A model generated the notes under the pieces. It did not search any database and was not told where the DNA came from. It saw only the letters and a list, made by a program, of their open reading frames with translations. Source: Tenodera sinensis (lineage: Eukaryota > Arthropoda > Insecta > Mantodea > Mantidae). Taken from it: a DNA stretch of 64,000 nt. This document shows, in pieces, positions 55,539 to 64,000 of this stretch (the first letter of the stretch is position 1; every line of letters begins with the position of its first letter). Both the position numbers and the translations under genes were made by a program. The DNA lies in assembly GCA_030765045.1 (NCBI GenBank), contig CM060964.1, positions 174,620,852 through 174,684,851 of the forward strand, written 5' to 3'.

Positions 55539-56635
55539 GTAACCAGTTCTCATGCTTCGTCACTAAGCATGTTTGGAAATTCACTTCCTTGGATGGAAGA
55601 TTGTGGGCACTGGTGTATTATCAAATTATCAGTTGATGTTTTTAACTTACTTCATTGCTGAGGTAAAATAACTTGGGACATATTTTTAAAGTAGGTTTGC
55701 TTTCATGTTTCATCTCTGTTAGAACTTAATATTGGGTGTTGCTTGACATTGTGTCATCATTTCAAGGAATTTTCTGCTGAAGTTGTAGCCTGGCAGTAAT
55801 TCAAAGTTAAAGTTTTGTTCCATGCCCTTTCAGGTTAAGTGTTTTTTCTGAAACTCTTTGATTTTAAGACTGGTTTACAATAACTGGGAACAGAAAACAG
55901 AATGAGAACAACAGAGGTAAAATATTTGTATTATAATATGAGTGTTTCAGTTAGTGAGAAGCTTTCTCAGGAATGAGAGAGAAGTTTGGTCAAGTTTTAA
56001 CTTTTTTGTTTCATTCCCAGAAACTGCATAATAGAGCAATGTAGTGCATATTAAACTCTTTATCAAGGTTATTCATGATGTCCATGACATGAAGCAGCCA
56101 CTGAAGCTGATTCTTATCAATAACTGGGAAAATAAAATAGAACAAATTCTAGCAAATGTGTGTCTTGAATCCCTCAGATTCATTGAGCATTGGTTTTCCA
56201 AGTGAAAGTATCACTTGTAGATAAAAAGTGACCATTGCCTCAAAACAGAAAGCAATAGCTACAAAGAACAGCAAATAATTAGTAGATATTGACAAGTGAA
56301 CATTAAAAAAACAAAAAAATAACATATAGTATTAAGAAGGAATAATATTAGGTAGGATGCTGGCTAGAGAAATTTGAAATAGCTGTGGCTCTTAACTATG
56401 CAAAGTATGCTCATCCTCTCTCATTTAATCATATTATAAATATAGCTCACTACTAGATACACAATGAGATATAGTTATAGCATAATTGAATCCTTTACAG
56501 GTGAGGGAGTCGCCTAGCTGTCAAGTGCATATTTAGCTCTCTGACTTTAAATACAGACTTCTGGTTCTTGTTGCAGTTTCATTGAAGAATAAAAACTTGT
56601 TAACTGTCTTACATTTGTTTAATACTTTGTTTTGC
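55539..56635. other. No feature recognised
   Basis: Presumably the next intron of the ISXO2-like gene. No third exon could be identified. Confidence 0.4.
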
Positions 56636-56865
56636 CCATCTCCTTGGTGTGGGGGTAGCATATCCACTTCGCATTTATCAGGTCCTGAGTTCTAATCTTG
56701 GTTAGGGTGAGCTACCTGGATAAGGCTTTTCCAGGGTTTTCCCCTATCCTTAGAGGACAAATATTGCTTAGCTCTAATGATCCCGGACTTGTTTGAGTAT
56801 AATTTCTTCTGTGTCATTCATTCTTTGTTCGATATGACCTACAAAGTTAAAAGGTGTTTTAACTT
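56636..56865 (+). mobile_element. tRNA-derived SINE
   Basis: A tRNA-like head (GGTGTGGGGGTAGCATATCC, then a weak B box CTGAGTTCTAATCTTGG) is followed by GGGTTTTCCCCTATCCTTAG and CGGACTTGTTTGAGTATAAT. The same body occurs in the SINE at 27199-27438. No target duplication was found, and the B box has drifted, so it is an old copy. Confidence 0.75.
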
Positions 56866-57054
56866 TCTTCTTTCTTTACAGAGCTTGTAATGCTGTTTGA
56901 TGCAAATCACTATGGTGCAAACATATTAGCTAGTTTTTCATTTGACATTACGGCAGAAAGAAACCATTATGTGACTCCCTGGGATATTGTAGTCCTGTAG
57001 GTGTTTTATCAGCTCTAAGAAGGTCATAACTTTCAGTTCTGAGAAAATGGCTGA

Positions 57055-58260
57055 CTCAGACTATAATAGACCCCACAGAAATAGACAACATTATTAACCT
57101 TACAGAATTATGCACAAGAAACAATTTCTTTACATTGGACAAAAAATTCTATCAGCAATCAAAAGGGTTAACGATGGGGAGCCTACTGTCTCCTATTATG
57201 GCAGATCTGTATATGAGCTGCTTTGAAATATGCATAGTAAATGCTTTCCCACAAATTTATAAATTTTTGTGAAGTTGTCGGTCATTTTTGCTATCATTCC
57301 CCATAAACTAAAAGAAGATTCTCTGAAATTACTGAACCTATAGAATAACCATACTCAATTTACAATTGTAGTAGAAGAAAACCTATAATTCATGGACCTT
57401 AAAATAACTAGAGATCTAAATTAAAAATTAAAATTATTTTGTTGTTTAATGACGCTGTCAATTGCCAGGATTACAGTGTCGCCGGTGTGCCGGAATTTTG
57501 TCCCGTAGGAGTTCTTTTACATGCCAGTAAATCTACTGACATAGAGCTGTCGTTTTTAAGCACACTTAAAAACCATCGGTCTGGGCCGGATTTGAACCCG
57601 CAACCTTGGGAACAGTGGGCCAGCGTCTAACCAACTGAGCCACCCAGACCGACTAGAGATCTAAATGATGTAAAATTTGAAATACATAGGAAACCCACAC
57701 TTGCAGATAATTACATAAAGAAAAATGGATGCAACCCAGTTTCACATCAATTAGCTATCTTTAGAACATAGATTCACTGCTTATACAATGTCCCATTGTG
57801 TAATGAGTTTTTGAAAACTCCTGCAGATACAAGAAATAGCAGTGTTAAATGGATTCAGCCTGGATATCATAAGGAACGTGGCAAAAAGAAAGCAAAAACT
57901 CAAGGTAATTTCACAAACTGAAAATATAGAAAATTCACCTACCATTCTTGGGCTTTTAGGAATTTGATTGAATCTTCAAAAAGTTAAACATAAGACTAGC
58001 ATCACAAACCAAATTCATTCTGAAGAACCTGGTAAACAAGCCAGTTAAAAATGTAATCCCAAACAATTTAAAATTCAAAATTTATCAGATCATCTGTAAG
58101 AATTGCGAGAAAAACTGCATAGGAAAAGCCAAAAGAAATTAGGAATTCAAGCTAAAGGAACACCAAAGAAACACAGAATTGAAACAAACAGAAAAGTCTT
58201 GTCTCACTCTATTTTTGAATAGAAAACCACAAAATTGGCTTTAATATATAATTGTTAAAG
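57055..58260 (+). pseudogene. Penelope-like element fragment, split by a SINE
   Basis: PLE-type RT: TEIDNIINLTELCTRNNFFT, FYQQSKGLTMGSLLSPIMAD, then FAIIPHKLKED, where the RYVDD catalytic block is lost by a small deletion. VVEEN and FMDLKITRDLN precede the SINE; VKFEIHRKPTLADNYIK follows it. Further on, KIYQIICKNCEKNCIGKAKR is a weakened GIY-YIG-type endonuclease, and KEHQRNTELKQ follows. It is a different PLE lineage from 11654-12690. Many stops. Confidence 0.75.
57422..57651 (-). mobile_element. tRNA-derived SINE with 15 bp target duplication
   Basis: Flanked by perfect ACTAGAGATCTAAAT (57407-57421, 57652-57666). The minus strand starts GTCGGTCTGGGTGGCTCAGT, with A box TGGCTCAGTTGG and B box GGGTTCAAATCC. 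A shared body follows (ACATGCCAGT..., AAAAGAACTCC, GGGACAAAATTCCGGC on the minus strand). It matches a SINE type widespread in arthropods, as I recall it. Different head and body from the SINEs at 27199 and 56636. Confidence 0.92.
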
Positions 58261-58279
58261 TAGTAATTCCTGAGTACCC

Positions 58280-58491
58280 TCGAAAAATGGCAGTTGCAAC
58301 CTTCAGGTTGATTACATTTTAAACATATTGGGATATATTCTTCACCACTCTGTCCTCTATGTGATCTGCAAGAGGAAATGGACCAAGACCACCTTCAAAT
58401 ATGCCCAGCCACTTCTAGCACCCCATCCATCAGTGAAAAATACTGGAGAGCAAGAGGAGTAATGACTTCATTGTCAGAAATCCAGCATTAG
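58280..58491 (+). pseudogene. C-terminal fragment of a LINE ORF2
   Basis: It reads CPLCDLQEEMDQDHLQICPA and EKYWRARGVMTSLSEIQH, then a stop at 58489-58491. The Cys-x2-Cys ... His ... Cys pattern and the KYWRAR ending are typical of the tail of LINE ORF2 proteins that end after RNase H or RT. It directly follows the PLE fragment and is 5'-truncated. Confidence 0.6.
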
Positions 58492-58789
58492 CTAACAACA
58501 ACAATTGTTAAAGTTGCTTACTTCATCAATAGAATTGAACATTTGGGAAAAAATATACATAATCAAAAACAGTAATAAATTTTGAAATCCTGGCATTGGA
58601 CGAGGTGCTAAAATTTTGCGCCCCTATCATCAGATGGCAATAGGGCTGTAGCAGCAGAGTGAGCAGGAGGAAGAGAGCTTCAGTCACCCAACAGTTGAGG
58701 ATGAGATCAAGTGATCTTGAAAAATTTCAGTATTTTCAACATAAAGTGAAGGTGAGTCTAAGAAGGTGACTCAAACATGAACACTACTT

Positions 58790-59343
58790 TTCTATTTTAA
58801 TTTAATTTAAAAGGTGAGTTAATTAATAACACTGAACAACACTTACAACATATTTTTCCGGGACGCGTTTCGAAGGTAACTTTCCTCCATTATCAACCGG
58901 ACAATAACTGGGTTTCCATGGTGCTTGATGGTGCAGATGGTGATGCTTCTTCTGGTGTTTCTTCTGGTGGCGGTTCGATGAACTTACTGAAAATGTCTCT
59001 CTGAGGAATGTCGAAATTAAATACTCGGTTTCTATTTTTTAAAATAAAGATTTGTTCCCATGTGGACAGTTCTTGTTTTCCGGTTATGTGTTTAAGAAGT
59101 TTTGGTTCTAATTTCTAAGTTCATCGAACCGCCACCAGAAGAAACACCAGAAGAAGCATCACCATCTGCACCATCAAGCACCATGGAAACCCAGTTATTG
59201 TCCGGTTGATAATGGAGGAAAGTTACCTTCGAAACGCGTCCCGGAAAAATATGTTGTAAGTGTTGTTCAGTGTTATTAATTAACTCACCTTTTAAATTAA
59301 ATTAATTACAACAACACTGTTTTCAAACTTCTATGAAAGGAAG
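58790..59343. mobile_element. Foldback insertion with near-identical 190 bp arms and hammerhead-like motif
   Basis: Arms 58797-58985 and 59116-59305 are reverse complements. By eye they are identical over at least 170 bp from TTAATTAATAACACTG to GGTTCGATGAACTTA. The 130 bp loop is unrelated. ATGAACACTACT flanks the unit (58778-58789, 59344-59355), a likely 12 bp duplication. Each arm holds TTGATAAT, GGAGG-AAAGTTA-CCTTC, then GAAACGCGTC. This resembles the core and stem II of a hammerhead ribozyme with two core changes. Hammerhead motifs are known in the terminal repeats of Penelope-like elements, and a PLE lies just upstream. Confidence 0.8.
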
Positions 59344-59557
59344 ATGAACACTACTACTAATAGTGCTATTTTTAATATTTAATTGGTGGAACCCTTAGGT
59401 TTACATACTTCTCAGAAACATTGATTTCTCACAACAAAAAAGTGTGACTTCAAATTGAGAGGTAGCCTACATCATAATGCATTCTCTTTCATAATTTAGC
59501 TACGAAGACTTACCAGCTCTATCAAAGAAAGCACAAAAATTTTGGGAAAAAATATCT

Positions 59558-60659
59558 TTATTTCTCTACAGTATCTCCTTTCACCCTGGTAGACTTTTCC
59601 TAGCAATGCTCAATAGCTGTGATATCCTGTTTGTAGTAAGAGTCGTTGAGCTCTGTAAAACAGCCATCAACTGCCGGCTCCACCTCCTCGTTGTTGGTAA
59701 ATCTTTTACCACTAAGACATTTCTTCAAGTTTGGAGACAGAAAATAATCAGAGGAGCTAAATCTGGTGAGTGGGGTACATGAGGAAGAAATTCAAACTTC
59801 AACTCATTGTATTTGCCTGTGGTGATAATGGATGTGTGAACTGGTGCATTCAGTGTCTTGATGAAACAAAATGTTATTTTTCACTAAATGCAGTCATTTT
59901 TGCTTGACTTCATCATTCAAAAGCTGCAACAAGTTTGAATAGTAGTCGCAATTAGTAGCTTTTCCTTTTTGGAGATAATGAAAATGCGTCCCAAAAAAAC
60001 TGACACCATGACCTTGTATGCAGATGGAACTGTCGTTACCTTCTTTAGAGCCGATTCTCCCTTTTCAATCCACTGTTTCGGCTGTTCATCTCAGGTGTGA
60101 AGTGATGGATCCATGTTTCATCCATGGTTATGAATTTATGCAAAACCTCAGCTTTATTGTGGTGAAACATCACCAAACACTTGACTGAAACATCCTCATG
60201 ACGCTGTTTTTGTTCCATTATGAGCAAAAACAGCACCCATCTTGCACACAGTTTTCTCGTGCCCAAATTTTCAGCCAATATGCAAAGTACCGCTCTTTCT
60301 GAAATGCCTGCAACATCTGCTAGCTCATGCACTTTTAGTCTATGGTTATCCAATGCCACTTTGTGGATTTTCTTTGCAATTTCTGGTGTAGTCGCCTCAC
60401 TTAATCGACCACTGCAGTGTTCGCCTTGGCAGCTTATACGGCCTTGCTTGAACTTTGCCATCCAATATTTTACAGTTGTAAATGAAGGAGCAGACTCCCC
60501 CAGAGTAGAATCTAGCTTAGCTTTAATATTAGTTGAACATAGATCTCTCAAATGAAAGTATTGTATCACATAATGATCATTTTTATCCATGTTAACAAAT
60601 TTGCTGAGAGGGTTCACTATTGGTCGCTGCCAAGCAAATACTAAACAACGTAGCATCAT
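59558..60659 (-). pseudogene. Mariner-type transposase, almost full length, frameshifted
   Basis: The first frame (60659-60045) contains the paired helix-turn-helix: YFHLRDLCSTNIKAKLDSTL, VKYWMAKFKQGR, SEATTPEIAKKIHKVALDNH, VHELADVAGISERAV. It reaches the first catalytic block MDETWIHHFTPE. After a frame change it continues with FHQD (second Asp) and, one frame on, NAPVH, then HSPDLAP and a C-terminus ending VKGDTVEK with a TAA at 59558-59560. The total span of about 1.1 kb equals a complete mariner ORF. Terminal repeats were not identified. Mariners cut and paste at TA. Confidence 0.85.
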
Positions 60660-61237
60660 GAAACTTAAAACTTAAGCTTTATAAGGTTGGTACTTTCTAT
60701 CACAGGCATTTGTTTGAAACAACTGCTATCTATACGTCCGGTGTGGTATAGATCTGGGACAGCCATTGTACATATACTGGGTATTCATTTATAATTGTTC
60801 CTTTGATAGTCATGTATGACATCACCACTTTCCAGCAAACCTTTAGTTCCAACAAGTTGAAGAAAACAGATGTCACTAAACAGGGAGCGCCTGGGTGGAA
60901 TGTTTTAGAACTTAGTTGGGCTATCCAGGCCTGTGCTTCGCATTCATGAAACTCTCCATAGAGTACGCAACTATAGTTTCGTCTGGCAGTTTATTGGAAG
61001 ATTTTCTAACAGCGATATTGATAAGTGAAAGACGTATGCCTAAATATTAGCATGATGGCTTTTTCGTCAATGGGACGGGGGGACAACAACAAAATAGATA
61101 TTTGAATAAAATGCAGAGTAAAACACTTAGCAGTACTGAATATTTGCACCATAAATGTGTATACCTGTGCATCATTTGTGTATGTCATTATATAACAAGG
61201 TACCATAAAACAATCTGGTTACCTTTTAATATTTATC
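60660..61237. other. No feature recognised
   Basis: It may hold the 5' end of the mariner element. Nothing else supported. Confidence 0.4.
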
Positions 61238-61241
61238 TTAA

Positions 61242-62257
61242 CCTCTTGAGGGATATCGACGTGAAATCACGTCCATTTAAAATGACGGATGAGCGATATG
61301 GGCGTCCTGTGCGTTTAAGCATTTAACCCTTATTTATCCCTTATCCAATTCAACTTATTATAATTTTCCCTTTATGAAATATTTTAGTAAGGTCTATATA
61401 CTTTATTGGCTTACCTTAATATGTTCGTTCTGCAGTGATTTACCTCAAAACAGGGATAAACACACAAGGGTAGGTAGATTCCCACATTCGGGAATTCCCT
61501 TCTTGCGGCACACGAAACACTTTGGAGATGGGCGGGACTTCTTTGGTGTTGGTGGTATCCTTTTAGGATAACGTTTTCCTTGAAGTCTGAGGGGTGCAGG
61601 GGTTTTGGATTTTCAACCCCCAACGTGGTATTGTTCAATTAGGCTGCGAGTTATTTATAGTCGGTAGTCAAGGTCGGTCATTGTCCTGTGTGGGTTTAGA
61701 GAGCTGTCCAAATCCCCAAACAATTGTATATGGTTATATCCAGTTGGTGCAAAAACACCTTTTTATACCACTTCTCCCTTCAGCTACAAGCAGGAAAGAA
61801 TACGTATGTATTTCAACAAAGAAAGACAGGGACTCCACTCAGTTACGAAACTCGCGTAAGCAAAAGTTGTAATGTTGATCTATTCTGATGACTCAAGAGC
61901 CCACGCATGCAGTAGCGATTTGTTACACAGTATGCTGACGCATTAGCCACACATACAATGGGTGTTTCTTTACTGAATCTTTCCGAGAACTAATATTAGA
62001 TGCGTTCGACACAGCAAAGTTGACTTTTCACCACAGTGAAACAAAATTGTGCCATTTCAATGTTTTGTAAATACAACTCAATTTTGCTGATGACGTACAT
62101 TTATACTGCAAATAACGAGTTTTATACCAGTTTTTTTTTCATTAAAATAACTTTATATTTACACAAAATACAGCTGTGTATATACGAAGGGCATTTAACA
62201 ATTTAAATGCTAGCAGTTCTCGGCTCGTGGACGTTTAAATGGCCATCGCTCAAGAGG
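61242..62257 (-). mobile_element. piggyBac deletion derivative between TTAA sites
   Basis: It starts CCTCTTGAGGGAT after TTAA (61238-61241) and ends ATCGCTCAAGAGG before TTAA (62258-62261), so the terminal inverted repeat is CCTCTTGAG(G/C)GAT. The 1016 bp body retains on the minus strand (about 61540-61420) a weak piggyBac-type cysteine-rich tail (SCAARREF ... LPLCVYPCFEVNH). The catalytic region is gone. TTAA duplication plus a C-rich terminal repeat is the piggyBac signature. Confidence 0.75.
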
Positions 62258-62261
62258 TTAA

Positions 62262-63530
62262 GGATTCTTCAAGGTGTCTCCTGGATTTCCAGATATCTGT
62301 CCAGAAAGTCATCAATGTAGCAGTTCATATCATACTATTATTCCCCTACAATTAGTATTCCAGGTCAAAAAAAGCATTCCTACATGTAGGCATGATGCTG
62401 TATTGTCAGGTTCATATCGCTCTCTATCAGCACATTATACTGCATTGTATTTAAAGTTCAGAAGACTAGTTTCCATCTCATGCAGATGGGTTCTAAGGAT
62501 GCCCTCATGGTACAGTTGTAAATTATATAAACAGTCACTAGGATGCAGCTCCAAGTGAAAAATATTTATGTGACGCAAAGCACTGTTTCAGCTGCCAATG
62601 CTGAGAAAAATACCACAACCATAGATCGTTGGATGGTGCTGCACAAATTTGCATTTCTAGGTAACTGTAGACTAGCATCAAAGAGTGATCAGATTGGAAA
62701 GCAAAGGCACGCTTAAAAATGAACACGGTGTGTAAATGAGGGAAGAAACAATGATATCAATAACGAAAGCATTCTGGAGTTCCTATCTAAATTGTAGCTC
62801 CACATATTTATATACCATATATCTTAGATTACTTTCATTTACCATCATTGACTGTTGTCCAGTATTGTTGATAAATTTGTGTCTCTTTGAAAAACTGGAA
62901 ATTACCTTAAATTTGGTTTTCAAATTTTACTAGACACGCTGAGTGTGGTAGAATCCTGATAATTCAGCATATTTCTTCATTTTTTATTGTTAAACTTTAC
63001 TATAATAATTTCTATAATCCACTATGTGGTACGAACAGTATAGGTACATTTTGGTGTATGTATACAACCTGCCGCATTCTCCCTCACAGTAACAAATGAG
63101 TGACTGTGTATTGACTTTCAGTATCTAGTCTGAAGATAAACAACTGGTAGATCATTGTTATGAAATCTATATCTTGCCGATAATAATTAGGTACATGGTA
63201 CAAACACTTGTTTGGAACAGTTGAAGGTTTATTGCTTTACCCAGTACATATGTGGTAAGGTAAACCTTTCAGTTAAATATTTCTGGATACAGTACAGTTT
63301 CTCAAATTTCAGGTTTATTGTTAGGTAGTGTTGAGTTGTGTTTGTGCCAGCGAAAATGTTGAATGAGAAGAAAACATGACAATGGAAATTAAGTTGGATG
63401 TGTTAAAGAGACCGGACAAAGGAGAATATTAATATGTGATAAATGTTAGGATGTCTTATGCTTTTCTGTTTCTTATGTTGTTGCTAACTAATGCTGGATT
63501 TCTGACAATGAAGTCATTAATCCTCTTGCT
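62262..63530. other. No feature recognised
   Basis: No supported gene or repeat. Confidence 0.4.
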
Positions 63531-63544
63531 CTCCAATATTTTTC

Positions 63545-63943
63545 TTCCAATCTCTGTTGCACATGTCCTTCTTGTTTGTCCACGATACGCTCATGAGCGC
63601 CAGTCCGTTGGCCTGGGACTTACACTGTGGTCAGTTTTAGGCAACGACCCAGTATCTGTAAATACAGTGCTGCGGTTTTGTTCCACAATTGATTTTATGA
63701 CGCAAGTGTAAGGTTATTTTATTTCAGAGATTTTAGCCTTTTAGATTGCCTTATTTTTGGGTTTTTTAATGTTTTAGCATTTTTTTACTTTGTAGCAATT
63801 TTAAGTTTCAGTTTTTAGCATTTTTAGAGTTTTAGTTTTTTTATGGGTGATATTTTAACACTTTACCGTCCGTAATTTTACTTTTGGATTCGGGGCCCTA
63901 ATGACCAAGTTGTCGACGGGCCCTTAAACCTGACACTCACTCA
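63545..63943 (+). mobile_element. 399 bp 5'-truncated LINE insertion with 14 bp target duplication
   Basis: Flanked by CTCCAATATTTTTC (63531-63544, 63944-63957). It begins in coding sequence, PISVAHVLLVCPRYAHERQS and LGNDPVSVNTVLRFCSTIDF, the Cys/His C-terminal tail of a LINE ORF2, with a stop at 63709-63711. The 3' UTR has repeated TTTTAG(C) motifs and ends GGGGCCCTAATGACC ... GTCGACGGGCCCTTAAACC with ACTC repeats. The upstream half of the surrounding open frame (63436-63544) is host sequence. It defines the 3' end of the family seen in the two micro-insertions. Confidence 0.88.
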
Positions 63944-64000
63944 CTCCAATATTTTTCACTGATGTATGAGGTCCTAGAAGTGCCCGGACATATTTGAACA

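Noticed and set aside
56881..56950. Third exon of the ISXO2-like gene after TTTCTTTACAG
   Set aside because: The required phase-0 frame meets a stop at the third codon.
57580..57651. Functional tRNA gene on the minus strand
   Set aside because: Same reasoning: SINE body, tail and 15 bp duplication.
63436..63544. N-terminal half of the open frame ending at 63711 as part of a gene
   Set aside because: The 14 bp duplication shows that LINE sequence begins at 63545, so the upstream half is flanking DNA read through by chance.
1..64000. CRISPR arrays, bacterial operons, rRNA genes or origins
   Set aside because: No spaced identical short repeats, rRNA signatures or prokaryotic gene layout seen. 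The sequence is eukaryotic.

Overview
The window is eukaryotic, almost certainly from an arthropod (probably an insect with a large, repeat-rich genome). Reasons: Jockey-clade LINEs, Penelope-like, mariner, hAT and piggyBac elements, tRNA-derived SINEs of arthropod type, GT-AG introns, many microsatellites and no bacterial-style gene organisation. Nearly all recognisable coding sequence belongs to transposable elements, most of it broken. The one good host-gene candidate is a gene derived from an ISXO2/IS1595-like transposase. Two phase-matched exons (44449-44771 and 55285-55538, + strand) are separated by a 10.5 kb intron filled with repeats.

Layout. 1-6422: two Jockey-clade LINEs on the minus strand. 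One is an open RT fragment running off the window edge; the other has intact overlapping ORF1 and ORF2. 7090-9492: a plus-strand LINE ORF2 fragment with one nonsense codon. 9540-12690: a nest in which a Penelope-like element (PLE) is interrupted by a 1.6 kb 'half-LINE' that carries only a gag-like ORF1 and is bounded by a 10 bp target duplication; a second 3' end of the same family lies tail-to-tail. 13383-15765: simple repeats, a decayed transposase and a tandem duplication. 15916-17942: a pol-less LTR element. 18484-24829: SINE, Helitron-like, hAT, mariner and LINE remnants. 25610-30436: two head-to-tail decayed LINEs, one with nested SINE and hAT-like insertions. 31220-36136: LINE fragment, piggyBac and a THAP-domain gene remnant. 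37967-46306: five copies of a Helitron-like repeat, one splitting a LINE with RT and RNase H. 46310-50790: a near-complete LINE whose ORF1 starts with a hydrophobic segment and a 2A-like sequence; it lies antisense in the host-gene intron. 52851-64000: hairpin, micro-insertions of a LINE 3' end, SINEs, a PLE fragment, a near-perfect 190 bp inverted repeat with a hammerhead-like motif, a mariner element, a piggyBac deletion derivative and a 399 bp LINE insertion.

The reading rests mainly on translated motifs and on target-site duplications (TSDs) found by eye. Boundaries without a TSD or terminal repeat are approximate. Clade names below the level of Jockey-like, PLE, mariner, hAT or piggyBac were not tested by alignment or phylogeny.
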